Shown here: positions 15,862 through 23,412 of the stretch, in pieces
How positions within the stretch are numbered: position 1 is the stretch's first letter
How the letters are laid out: the number at the start of each line of letters is the position of its first letter
DNA from: Bacteroides sp.
GTDB taxonomy: Bacteria; Bacteroidota; Bacteroidia; Bacteroidales; Bacteroidaceae
Assembly: GCA_019416685.1 (NCBI GenBank)
Contig: DXWV01000024.1
Coordinates: 1-31,455, forward strand
Direction of reading: 5' to 3'
DNA: 31,455 nt
Made by a program: the position numbers and the translations under genes
Notes under the pieces: model-generated
Seen by the model: the letters and a program-made list of their open reading frames with translations, nothing else
Told to the model about the DNA's origin: nothing
The model's database searches: none

Positions 15862-17816
15862 CTTCTGTTTTCATTGTTTATGCCGGATGTAAACCGATCC
15901 GAAGCACCTTGCTTCTGTATTCGTATGGCATTCAGGATAGCCAGCAAAGCTACGCCTACATCAGCAAACACAGCTTCCCACATGGTAGCCATGCCAACGG
16001 CACCCAATAGCAATACGGCCAGTTTTACACCGAAAGCGAGAATGATGTTTTGCCAGACAATCCGTCGGGTAGCACGACCGATGCGTATGGCAGTTGCTGC
16101 TTTAGACGGCTGGTCGTTTTGTATCACTACATCTGCTGTCTCGATGGCTGCATCACTACCCAAGCCTCCCATAGCGATACCCACATTGCTCATTGCCAGT
16201 ACAGGTGCATCATTGATGCCGTCTCCTACGAAAGCAATGCGGTGGGCAGGATTGGCCTTCAGTTGTTCAATATGGGCAACCTTCCCTTCGGGTAACAGAT
16301 CGCCGTATGCCTGAGATACTCCCAATTGCGCTCCTAATTTAGAAACAATTGCCTGTTTATCGCCCGAAAGTATTTGTATATTATCAATATTTAATGCTTT
16401 CAATGCCTGGATAGTTATCTCCGCATCCTCTTTGGGAGTATCGGATAAAAGAAGATAACCGGCGTATGTACCGTCTACTGCACAGGCTACAATGGTATCT
16501 GCCGATGCATTCAATTCTGCGGGATAAGCAATGTTGTAGCGGGAGAGTAGACGGGGATTACCTGCCAGTACTTCGTGCCCGGCTATGATAACTCTTAGTC
16601 CGTGTCCGGGTATCTCTGTTGTGTCTGTGGCAGGGAGGAGTGTTACTTCCTTTCGGATCGCATATTCACCGATGGCACGCGCTATCGGATGTGTGCTTTT
16701 CTGCTCGGCAGAGGCAACGTATTGCAATAACTCTGTATCGTCAGAGAGTACGCTCTCTAAATGCTGTACTTCAAATACCCCTTTGGTGAGGGTTCCTGTT
16801 TTGTCGAATACTACGGTGTTGATCTGAGTGATAGCATCCAGATAGTTCCCCCCTTTGAACAGGATTCCGGCACGGGAAGCCGCTCCGATACCTCCAAAAT
16901 AGCCTAAAGGAATGCTGACCACCAGTGCGCAAGGGCAGGAGATAACCAGAAACACCAGACTCCGGTAAAGCCAGTCTCTGAAAACATAATCAAATGCAGG
17001 TACTCCCAATGAGTAGAGGAAGGGGAGGAGAACGATAAGTACTGCCAATCCCGTAACGATAGGGGTATATATCCGTGCAAACCGGCGTATGAATAACTCT
17101 ACAGGTGCTTTCCGCTCATTGGCTTCCTGTACCATGGCAAGTATCCGGGCGAGTGCACTTTCATTAAATGGTTTGGTTACTGTAAGTCGTACTACCCGGT
17201 CGGTAGCAATCATTCCTGCAAGCACCGTCTCTCCTTTGCGGATGGTTCGAGGACGACTTTCTCCGGTTAGTGCAGCTGTATTGAAAGAGGCCTGTTCATT
17301 TTGCATCATTCCGTCGAGAGGGACACGTTCTCCGGCTTTTATTTCGATCGTTTCTCCTACCTTAACATTCTCGGGGTGCATTGTCTCCGGGCGTTTATCA
17401 CGGATGACTGTTACCGTTTCCGGACGTACATCGAGTAGTGCTTTGATATTTCGTTGTGCATTTCCTACTGCACGTTCTTGAAAAGCTTCACCGATGGAGT
17501 AGAATAACATCACTGCCACTCCTTCAGGATACTCGCCGATACAGAATGCGCCGATGGTGGCGATACCCATCAGCATAAATTCATTGAAGAACTCTCCGTG
17601 ACGGAGTCGTCCGAAAGCCTCCCGCAATACAGGCCATCCTACGGGCAGGTAGGCTACTGTATACCATATCAGAGCACTGCCCGGCAGCGTAAACAGATTG
17701 AAATGATTGAGTATCATTCCTACTGTTAGCATGGTAAAACTGATGATAGCCGGTATATATTCGTTCTTTTTCTTTTCCGGGCTACAGCCGGAAGGGTGAC
17801 AACAGTTACAGCTCAT
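15858..17816 (-). CDS. P1B-type heavy-metal-exporting ATPase (zinc/cadmium type)
   Basis: An inner-membrane efflux ATPase of 652 residues. Visible motifs: TGES (184-187), the intramembrane metal site CPC (294-296), phosphorylation site DKTGT (338-342), HP (376-377) and GDGIND (531-536). The last helices carry K598 and D619-x-G (DVG), the pattern of the P1B-2 Zn2+/Cd2+/Pb2+ group (ZntA-like). The N-terminus lacks a ferredoxin-like metal domain and instead is a short Cys/His stretch, MSCNCCHPSGC. The start at 17816 is preferred over an in-frame ATG at 17888 because a TATCTTTG promoter box lies between them. A Fur-family gene overlaps its 3' end. Substrate choice is inferred from motifs. Confidence 0.92.
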   Translation of the reverse strand: MSCNCCHPSGCSPEKKKNEYIPAIISFTMLTVGMILNHFNLFTLPGSALIWYTVAYLPVGWPVLREAFGRLRHGEFFNEFMLMGIATIGAFCIGEYPEGVAVMLFYSIGEAFQERAVGNAQRNIKALLDVRPETVTVIRDKRPETMHPENVKVGETIEIKAGERVPLDGMMQNEQASFNTAALTGESRPRTIRKGETVLAGMIATDRVVRLTVTKPFNESALARILAMVQEANERKAPVELFIRRFARIYTPIVTGLAVLIVLLPFLYSLGVPAFDYVFRDWLYRSLVFLVISCPCALVVSIPLGYFGGIGAASRAGILFKGGNYLDAITQINTVVFDKTGTLTKGVFEVQHLESVLSDDTELLQYVASAEQKSTHPIARAIGEYAIRKEVTLLPATDTTEIPGHGLRVIIAGHEVLAGNPRLLSRYNIAYPAELNASADTIVACAVDGTYAGYLLLSDTPKEDAEITIQALKALNIDNIQILSGDKQAIVSKLGAQLGVSQAYGDLLPEGKVAHIEQLKANPAHRIAFVGDGINDAPVLAMSNVGIAMGGLGSDAAIETADVVIQNDQPSKAATAIRIGRATRRIVWQNIILAFGVKLAVLLLGAVGMATMWEAVFADVGVALLAILNAIRIQKQGASDRFTSGINNENRR

Positions 17817-17842
17817 AATGATTCTATTATTGATTTCTGATG

Positions 17843-17879
17843 CAAAGATAGAGCATTTGCATGTGCAACTGGGTTGCAA
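17843..17879 (-). promoter_or_regulatory. Promoter and candidate operator of the metal ATPase/Fur operon
   Basis: The minus strand reads TATCTTTG at 17850-17843, a perfect Bacteroides -7 box. Just upstream of it is the inverted repeat TTGCA-TG-TGCAA (17857-17868), and TTGCAA recurs at 17874-17879. A repressor bound there would cover the promoter. Read on the plus strand, 17854-17869 (CATTTGCATGTGCAAC) resembles the upstream direct repeats (CATTTRCATCGYAACA), which suggests that one regulator uses all of them. Confidence 0.6.
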
Positions 17880-17940
17880 TCTTGTCAAGAACAGATTTAT
17901 TGATTCTTAACTAAAAAGCAACTATTCGGGAAGAAAGTAG

Positions 17941-18013
17941 CATTTACATCGCAACACAATGTCATTTGCATCGTAACATAGTATGTAATGAACCGTAACA
18001 TACCGTGTAATTT
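17941..18013. repeat. Three 22-bp-period direct repeats in the ATPase/pyrophosphatase gap
   Basis: Cores start at 17948 (ATCGCAACACAATGT), 17970 (ATCGTAACATAGTATGT) and 17992 (ACCGTAACATACCGTGT), exactly 22 bases apart, or about two helical turns. The first two are preceded by CATTTACA/CATTTGCA. The phasing suggests cooperative protein binding on one face of the DNA. Confidence 0.65.
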
Positions 18014-18071
18014 TCATTATATACCGAGGAAATACTTAAAAAGTACCGAAGAAAGAAGGCATATCCTCCGT

Positions 18072-18144
18072 ATATAAAAGAAGAAAGGAGAAAGCTGCGG
18101 CTCTCTCCTTCTAATGTAGTTTAACTGAATCTACTTTATGATTA
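18072..18144 (-). ncRNA. Candidate small RNA with its own promoter and terminator
   Basis: A well-formed minus-strand promoter (18151-18181) would start transcription near 18144. About 30 bases later comes a GC-richer stem: on the minus strand, AGAAGGAGAGAGC (18112-18100) pairs with GCTTTCTCCTTTCT (18095-18082) over a CGCA loop with one or two mismatches. TTCTTTTAT follows. The predicted transcript is about 70 bases, with a weak GTAG/CTAC stem near its 5' end and no ATG-started frame. It could instead be an attenuated leader of the ATPase operon, though that operon has its own promoter 230 bases further on. Confidence 0.4.
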
Positions 18145-18150
18145 CGTTAA

Positions 18151-18181
18151 CAAAGATACGATATAAAAAAGCTAAAGTCAA
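18151..18181 (-). promoter_or_regulatory. Minus-strand Bacteroides-type promoter in the gap
   Basis: On the minus strand TTG (18181-18179), 20 bases, then TATCTTTG (18158-18151). Box sequence and spacing fit the Bacteroides consensus well. It faces away from the pyrophosphatase gene and drives the candidate small RNA. Confidence 0.55.
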
Positions 18182-18212
18182 GTAATCCGACATCTTTTTT
18201 CTTTCTTTTTTA

Positions 18213-18244
18213 TTTGCTTATCTCATTTGAAATCAATACTTTTA
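18213..18244 (+). promoter_or_regulatory. Probable promoter of the pyrophosphatase gene
   Basis: TTTG (18213-18216), 20 bases, then TACTTTTA (18237-18244), one base off TAnnTTTG. Initiation near 18251 would place the in-frame ATG at 18227 upstream of the transcript start, which supports 18275 as the true start. Confidence 0.45.
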
Positions 18245-18274
18245 GCCTTTCGTAAACCTCTAATAATTAATTCT

Positions 18275-20479
18275 ATGGATAGCTTGCTTTTCTGGCTGGT
18301 TCCTGCCGCCTCTGTACTGGCTCTCTGCTTTGCTTATTATTTCCATAAGCAAATGATGAAAGAGAGTGAAGGTACTCCTCAAATGATTAAAATTGCTGCC
18401 GCAGTGCGCAAAGGTGCCATGTCTTATCTGAGACAACAGTATAAGATTGTGGGATGGGTCTTTTTCGGTCTGGTAGTTCTGTTCTCTATTATGGCTTACG
18501 GTTTTCAGGTACAGAATGCTTGGGTACCTATTGCGTTCCTGACCGGTGGTTTTTTCTCCGGACTTTCGGGGTTCCTTGGTATGAAAACAGCCACTTATGC
18601 TTCTGCACGTACAGCCAACGCCGCTCGTACTTCTTTAAATGCCGGACTGAGGATCGCTTTCCGTAGCGGTGCCGTAATGGGGCTGGTAGTGGTAGGTCTT
18701 GGACTTCTTGATATATCTTTCTGGTATTTGTTGCTGAACTGGGCTATTCCCGCCGATGTACTCAGTCCTACCCATAAACTTTGTATTATCACTACTACGA
18801 TGCTGACTTTCGGTATGGGAGCTTCTACTCAGGCATTGTTCGCTCGCGTGGGTGGTGGTATTTATACCAAAGCAGCCGATGTGGGAGCCGACCTTGTGGG
18901 TAAGGTAGAAGCAGGCATACCGGAAGATGATCCGCGAAATCCTGCCACCATTGCCGATAATGTAGGTGACAATGTAGGTGATGTGGCCGGTATGGGAGCC
19001 GATCTTTATGAGTCCTACTGTGGCTCTATCCTTGCTACCGCTGCATTGGGGGCAGCTGCCTTTATTCATACAGGCGACACGGTGATGCAGTTTAAAGCCG
19101 TTATTGCTCCGATGCTGATTGCTGCTGTGGGTATTTTGCTTTCTATTATTGGTATCTTCTCGGTACGTACCCAAGAAAACGCTAAGATGAAAGATTTGTT
19201 GAATTCTCTTGCTTTCGGTACAAATTTGAGTTCGGTATTGATAGTAGCGGCTACTTTCTTTATTCTCTGGTTGTTGCAGCTTGAAAACTGGATGTGGATT
19301 TCTTGTGCTGTAGTAGTCGGATTGGTTGTTGGTATTGTTATCGGTCGTTCTACCGAATATTATACATCCCAATCTTATCGGCCTACTCAGAAGTTGAGTG
19401 AGAGTGGTAAAACAGGTCCGGCTACAGTTATCATTTCCGGTATCGGGCTGGGTATGCTTTCTACAGCTATTCCTGTATTGGCCGTAGTAGTGGGTATTAT
19501 AGCCTCTTTCTTGTTTGCTTCCGGTTTCGACTTTGACAATGTCGGTATGGGACTTTATGGCATTGGCATTGCTGCCGTAGGTATGCTTTCTACATTAGGA
19601 ATAACCCTTGCTACGGATGCCTATGGACCGATTGCCGACAATGCCGGTGGTAATGCCGAAATGTCCGGTTTGGGGGAAGAAGTACGTAAACGTACGGATG
19701 CTCTCGACTCACTGGGTAATACAACAGCTGCTACTGGTAAAGGATTTGCCATTGGCTCTGCTGCACTAACGGGGCTTGCATTGCTTGCTTCTTATATTGA
19801 GGAAATCCGTATCGGGCTGACTCGTCTGGGAACATTGGAACTGACAATGCCTAATGGTGATATTATAGCAACTGCCAATGCTACCTTTGTAGATTTTATG
19901 AATTACTATGATGTCACTTTGATGAACCCCAAAGTATTATCCGGAATTTTTATTGGTTCTATGATGGCCTTCCTTTTTTGCGGATTGACAATGAATGCTG
20001 TTGGTCGTGCTGCTGGGCATATGGTGGATGAAGTACGTCGCCAGTTTCGTGAGATAAAAGGTATTCTGACGGGAGAAGCAGAACCCGATTACGAACGTTG
20101 TGTGGCTATTTCTACCAAAGGCGCTCAGCGCGAGATGGTTATTCCTTCACTTATAGCCATTGTTGCTCCCATTCTTACTGGAGTCATTTTTGGAGTGACG
20201 GGTGTTGTAGGCTTACTTATCGGTGGTTTGAGCAGTGGTTTCGTACTCGCTATTTTTATGGCTAATGCCGGAGGAGCCTGGGATAATGCAAAGAAATATG
20301 TAGAGGAAGGTAATCTGGGTGGCAAAGGCGGCGAAGTACACAAAGCAACTGTTGTGGGCGATACCGTTGGTGACCCGTTTAAAGATACATCCGGCCCGAG
20401 TTTGAATATCCTGATAAAGCTTATGAGTATGGTTGCCATCGTGATGGCAGGACTGACTGTTGCCTGGAGCATCTTTTAA
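18275..20479 (+). CDS. hppA: K+-dependent membrane pyrophosphatase (Na+ or Na+/H+ pump)
   Basis: An integral membrane enzyme that couples PPi hydrolysis to ion transport. It has 734 residues and many helices. The catalytic loop is DDPRNPATIADNVGDNVGD (218-236), preceded by GGGIYTKAADVGADLVGKVE; the second acidic block is DAYGPIADNAGGNAEM (448-463). GNTTAATGKG (481-490) has Ala where K+-independent enzymes have Lys, which marks the K+-dependent class. Such enzymes pump Na+, and a Bacteroides member is known to move both Na+ and H+; which applies here is inferred. The start at 18275 (MDSLLFWLVPAAS) is chosen over 18227 from promoter position and family N-terminus. It is monocistronic, closed by a strong terminator. 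Confidence 0.95.
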   Translation: MDSLLFWLVPAASVLALCFAYYFHKQMMKESEGTPQMIKIAAAVRKGAMSYLRQQYKIVGWVFFGLVVLFSIMAYGFQVQNAWVPIAFLTGGFFSGLSGFLGMKTATYASARTANAARTSLNAGLRIAFRSGAVMGLVVVGLGLLDISFWYLLLNWAIPADVLSPTHKLCIITTTMLTFGMGASTQALFARVGGGIYTKAADVGADLVGKVEAGIPEDDPRNPATIADNVGDNVGDVAGMGADLYESYCGSILATAALGAAAFIHTGDTVMQFKAVIAPMLIAAVGILLSIIGIFSVRTQENAKMKDLLNSLAFGTNLSSVLIVAATFFILWLLQLENWMWISCAVVVGLVVGIVIGRSTEYYTSQSYRPTQKLSESGKTGPATVIISGIGLGMLSTAIPVLAVVVGIIASFLFASGFDFDNVGMGLYGIGIAAVGMLSTLGITLATDAYGPIADNAGGNAEMSGLGEEVRKRTDALDSLGNTTAATGKGFAIGSAALTGLALLASYIEEIRIGLTRLGTLELTMPNGDIIATANATFVDFMNYYDVTLMNPKVLSGIFIGSMMAFLFCGLTMNAVGRAAGHMVDEVRRQFREIKGILTGEAEPDYERCVAISTKGAQREMVIPSLIAIVAPILTGVIFGVTGVVGLLIGGLSSGFVLAIFMANAGGAWDNAKKYVEEGNLGGKGGEVHKATVVGDTVGDPFKDTSGPSLNILIKLMSMVAIVMAGLTVAWSIF

Positions 20480-20494
20480 GATAAAAGAATACGT

Positions 20495-20542
20495 AATAGT
20501 GGCGGCTGGATGGAATGAATTTAGCCGCCACTATTTTTTTTT
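20495..20542 (+). terminator. Rho-independent terminator after hppA
   Basis: AATAGTGGCGGCT (20495-20507) pairs exactly with AGCCGCCACTATT (20523-20535), a 13-bp stem with a 15-base loop followed by a run of T. It begins 15 bases after the stop codon. Confidence 0.93.
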
Positions 20543-20674
20543 CATTTAGATCATAAGAGAATGAGTAAATGTTTTTTTTACTGGATAATCACTTTTTTTG
20601 TTTAGATAATCTTGTTTTTTGCATGATATACTTGTTTGGCTGTTTTTGTGTTTTTTTATCATTAATAATAATTT
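20543..20674. other. AT-rich spacer with no recognised gene
   Basis: The stretch between the hppA terminator and the next promoter is very T-rich on the plus strand, with several runs of six to eight T. No open frame of note, hairpin with GC stem or repeat is visible. It may simply act as upstream AT-rich promoter DNA. Confidence 0.5.
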
Positions 20675-20682
20675 TATCTTTG
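20675..20682 (+). promoter_or_regulatory. Bacteroides-type -7 box for the small lipoprotein gene
   Basis: TATCTTTG matches TAnnTTTG exactly. The -33 region is only T-rich. Initiation near 20690 gives a leader of about 110 bases before the ATG at 20799. Confidence 0.6.
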
Positions 20683-20689
20683 CCTTGTG

Positions 20690-20798
20690 TTATTATTGTA
20701 GCATATTAAAGAGGATACCACTCTTTAATGGCTCTTGTGCTATATTGAATTAATAAATGCTGAAAGTGAGAGCCATAGGCGAAAAATAGTTGTTGTAT
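20690..20798 (+). promoter_or_regulatory. Structured 5' leader of the small lipoprotein mRNA
   Basis: Two hairpins follow each other. ATTAAAGAG (20705-20713) pairs perfectly with CTCTTTAAT (20721-20729) over a 7-base loop. ATGGCTCT (20728-20735) pairs perfectly with AGAGCCAT (20769-20776) over a 33-base loop, sharing two bases with the first stem, so the two ends compete slightly. No known riboswitch class is recognised. Confidence 0.45.
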
Positions 20799-21227
20799 AT
20801 GAAAAATTTGAAGTTTTTATCATTCATGTTGTTCGCTATTCTGAGTGTAGGATTTATTTCTTGTGGTGATGATGATGATGAAATAGGAGGTAAGGATACT
20901 TTGGTAGGTACATGGCAATGTACTTGGTCGGAAGGTTATGAAAAAGACTTACACAATTCTGATAATGATGATGAATGGAATGGCGCAGAAGACTTTACGA
21001 CTACATTTAAAGCGGATGGTACGGTAACTGCTGATGGAGATACCGGAAAATGGAAACTTGAAGGCAATAAGTTGACTATGACTTTTACTTATGGTAATGA
21101 CGAGACGGAAAGTGATGTGCAAGTTTTTACCGTTTTGAAATTAACAGATTCGGAAATGATTATAGAGTCTTATGAGAAAAATGACGGGTATGAATATTAT
21201 GATAAATCTACTTTCAAGAAAATATAA
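20799..21227 (+). CDS. Small surface lipoprotein with lipocalin-like domain
   Basis: A 142-residue lipoprotein. The start ATG at 20799 is preferred over the in-frame TTG at 20790 because it gives a normal signal peptide, MKNLKFLSFMLFAILSVGFISC (Cys22). The mature protein begins CGDDDDE, an acid-rich segment that in Bacteroidetes favours export to the cell surface. The rest is a small all-beta domain: LVGTWQCTW ... DFTTTFKADGTVTADGDTGKWKLEGNKLTMTF ... VLKLTDSEMIIES, the pattern of lipocalin-like Bacteroides lipoproteins. The ligand is unknown. It is transcribed alone from a strong -7 box with a structured 110-base leader and ends in a tight terminator. Confidence 0.8.
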   Translation: MKNLKFLSFMLFAILSVGFISCGDDDDEIGGKDTLVGTWQCTWSEGYEKDLHNSDNDDEWNGAEDFTTTFKADGTVTADGDTGKWKLEGNKLTMTFTYGNDETESDVQVFTVLKLTDSEMIIESYEKNDGYEYYDKSTFKKI

Positions 21228-21250
21228 ATTCAATACCTTATTCAATATAA

Positions 21251-21279
21251 AGGATGCTTTTTTCGGCATCCTTTTTTTA
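21251..21279 (+). terminator. Rho-independent terminator after the small lipoprotein gene
   Basis: AGGATGC (21251-21257) pairs exactly with GCATCCT (21266-21272), followed by seven T or more. The rnhB promoter box begins only eight bases later. Confidence 0.92.
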
Positions 21280-21286
21280 TTATCTA

Positions 21287-21294
21287 TATCTTTG
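21287..21294 (+). promoter_or_regulatory. Bacteroides-type -7 box for rnhB
   Basis: TATCTTTG lies 29 bases before the rnhB ATG. Its -33 region overlaps the preceding terminator stem, so termination and initiation signals are packed together. Confidence 0.6.
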
Positions 21295-21323
21295 TACGGT
21301 TTTTAAGTTATAATAAAACGATT

Positions 21324-21926
21324 ATGCTATTACCTTATTTGAATGAAGGTCTTGTGGAAGCTGGTTGTGATGAAGCCGGGCGTGGCTGTCTGGCCGGTTC
21401 TGTTTATGCTGCCGCTGTTATTCTTCCGGTAGATTTCAAGAATGAACTGTTGAATGATTCCAAACAGCTTACCGAAAAACAACGTTATGCGTTGCGTGAG
21501 GTTATTGAGCGGGAAGCTGTTGCTTGGGCTGTTGGGATTGTATCTCCTGAAGAAATAGACGAGATAAACATTCTAAATGCCTCTTTTCTTGCTATGCATC
21601 GGGCAGTAGATCAGCTCAAGGTACGACCGGAGCATCTTATCATAGATGGTAATCGTTTTAAAAAGTATGCTGATATACCTCACACAACGGTGATAAAAGG
21701 GGATGGGAAGTATTTGTCTATTGCCGCTGCTTCTATTTTGGCAAAAACTTATCGCGATGATTATATGAACCGGTTGCATGAAGAATTCTCTTATTACGAT
21801 TGGGATCATAATAAAGGGTATCCCACAAAAAAACACCGTGCAGCTATTGCCAAACACGGTGTTTCTCCTTATCATCGGATGACCTTCAACCTGTTGGGTG
21901 ACGGTCAGTTATCTTTAGAATTCTGA
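21324..21926 (+). CDS. rnhB: Ribonuclease HII
   Basis: RNase HII cuts RNA at ribonucleotides embedded in DNA and starts ribonucleotide excision repair. The 200-residue protein shows the catalytic acids D16 and E17 (GCDEAGRGCLAG), D108 (HLIIDGNRF) and D127 (VIKGDGKY), and the conserved SIAAASILAKTYRD and GYPTKKHRAAIAKHGVSPYHR blocks. Length and start (MLLPYLNEGLVEAGCDEAGRG) fit the family. Its 3' end overlaps the convergent outer-membrane gene by 12 bases, so there is no space for a terminator between them and antisense transcripts are likely. Confidence 0.96.
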   Translation: MLLPYLNEGLVEAGCDEAGRGCLAGSVYAAAVILPVDFKNELLNDSKQLTEKQRYALREVIEREAVAWAVGIVSPEEIDEINILNASFLAMHRAVDQLKVRPEHLIIDGNRFKKYADIPHTTVIKGDGKYLSIAAASILAKTYRDDYMNRLHEEFSYYDWDHNKGYPTKKHRAAIAKHGVSPYHRMTFNLLGDGQLSLEF

Positions 21927-23384
21927 TATCGTAGTTGTTGTTACTACTTTTTTAGCTTTCTTCTTTCCCCAGGTAATGTTGAATCCCATGCTTACATTTG
22001 CATTTGCATTGCCTACCGGAACATATTGCGGAGTTACTTTGGTTATCATATGATCTGTTCCAATGAAGAGGTTGAAACCACTCGGATGGAAATTCAGTAC
22101 CCATCCCAATGACGAACCGAAACTACTTATTGCATAATTCACAGAAGCCTCAAACCATCTTACTGGAGCTACATTGGCTGAAAGGCGTGCTTCCGACCAT
22201 GTGAAAGGCTTATTGAAATGTGTTGATGAAAGCAAGCCGAATTTCAGGTTCTTATAATAAGGAAGCACATACTCGGCACCGATATTCATGGTAGTAGCCA
22301 GTTTGGTAGTACGGCTCTTAACTGTTCCGTCATCATAAAACTTGATGAATTCTTCAAACTGATCCCCCAGGTTATCTAACTCGTCGTCAATATCTCCCGG
22401 CTCACCTTCTCCCGGTTTTACTGCGATTGGGTTTTCGAATCCTTTGAAAGTATAGTTATGTTGCATTTTAGCTTTCAAACCATTGTTCCATTTGATGAAG
22501 CCCAGGTCAAGCAGAGCAGCCGAAAGGGTAAGCCCTTCAACGTAATCATCCATTTTGTATACAGCTCCCAAATCAACTCCAACTCCATAACCACCTATAC
22601 CAGGACCATCGATGTCAAAACCATCGATTTCTCCGGGTTTACCGTGTTCATCGGGTTCTTTGCTTTCAAAGTAACCACCCTTCAATGAACCTTCTACCTG
22701 GCCTTCAGCGTCTATGAGCCATTCGTCTGCTCCCATCGTGATGTCCATTCTCTTGATTTTTGCTTCTGCGTTAGCACCTCCTACCAGGAATTTAACTTTA
22801 GCACCTATTGTCAGGCGATCTTTAATGATTTCATGAGAATGTCCCAGAGCTACTTCTGCATAATTGTTAGAGCGTACCGTGAGATCTTTTACTCTATAAT
22901 GGGTTCCACCTTCATCGCTCATTCCTGTTTTCATAAAGTCAAAAAGTCCGTATGGCAGGTTCACAGAGGTATTGGAGCGGAATGCAATTTCAAATGTATT
23001 GAAACCTCCGAAACCACGGAAACCAAATGCAATAATAGGCATACGAAGATTTACGCTGAGGTGGTTATTAGTATGCAGGTTGCTCAGAAACTCTTGACTG
23101 CCAACAGTCGGGTTCATAAATGTAGTCAGTTTATATCCGTTCTGATTGTATTTATAAAGGAAGTCATTCACTCCGATATTACCCTGAAGTCCTACGTTGA
23201 AGTTTCCTAATACGAAGAAGGGTAAATTGATGTAATTACTCTCATTCATAAATGCCGGGTTGAGCTGATGACGATAAGTCATGCCTTCCATAAAATAGCT
23301 CGAATTGAGGCTTTGTGCCCCTATGCCTGTAGTACAGAGAATAAAGAGTGAAGCCAGCGTGGCTTTTAATTTATAGTGTTTCAT
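21915..23384 (-). CDS. Outer-membrane beta-barrel protein, DUF5723-like
   Basis: A 489-residue exported protein with a signal peptide ending in TTGIGAQ (about residues 1-24). The mature part begins SLNSSYFMEGMTYRHQLNPAFM, a start seen in Bacteroidales barrels related to PorV/PorP/FadL-type proteins. It is rich in alternating beta strands (NNHLSVNLRMPIIAFGFRGF, TTKLATTMNIGAEYVLPYY, VSMGFNITWGKK) with acidic insertions likely to be loops (PGEGEPGDIDDELDNLGDQ). The assignment to DUF5723 is from memory of such sequences and is moderate; the outer-membrane barrel call is firmer. It starts 28 bases after the large lipoprotein gene, so the two probably form an operon and may form a complex. Function unknown. 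Confidence 0.7.
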   Translation of the reverse strand: MKHYKLKATLASLFILCTTGIGAQSLNSSYFMEGMTYRHQLNPAFMNESNYINLPFFVLGNFNVGLQGNIGVNDFLYKYNQNGYKLTTFMNPTVGSQEFLSNLHTNNHLSVNLRMPIIAFGFRGFGGFNTFEIAFRSNTSVNLPYGLFDFMKTGMSDEGGTHYRVKDLTVRSNNYAEVALGHSHEIIKDRLTIGAKVKFLVGGANAEAKIKRMDITMGADEWLIDAEGQVEGSLKGGYFESKEPDEHGKPGEIDGFDIDGPGIGGYGVGVDLGAVYKMDDYVEGLTLSAALLDLGFIKWNNGLKAKMQHNYTFKGFENPIAVKPGEGEPGDIDDELDNLGDQFEEFIKFYDDGTVKSRTTKLATTMNIGAEYVLPYYKNLKFGLLSSTHFNKPFTWSEARLSANVAPVRWFEASVNYAISSFGSSLGWVLNFHPSGFNLFIGTDHMITKVTPQYVPVGNANANVSMGFNITWGKKKAKKVVTTTTISEF

Positions 23385-23412
23385 TGTTCTATTCGTTTTT
23401 TGTACATCTAAA

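Noticed and set aside
17817..17888. In-frame N-terminal extension of the metal ATPase starting at 17888
   Set aside because: A TATCTTTG promoter box and the TTGCA palindrome lie inside it, and the shorter form starts with a typical Cys/His stretch.
17941..18013. CRISPR array or plasmid-type origin iterons
   Set aside because: Only three short imperfect copies with no spacers of constant length separate from repeats, and no Cas or Rep gene nearby.
18227..18274. In-frame extension of the pyrophosphatase starting at 18227
   Set aside because: The predicted promoter overlaps this stretch and family members start at MDSLLFWLVP.
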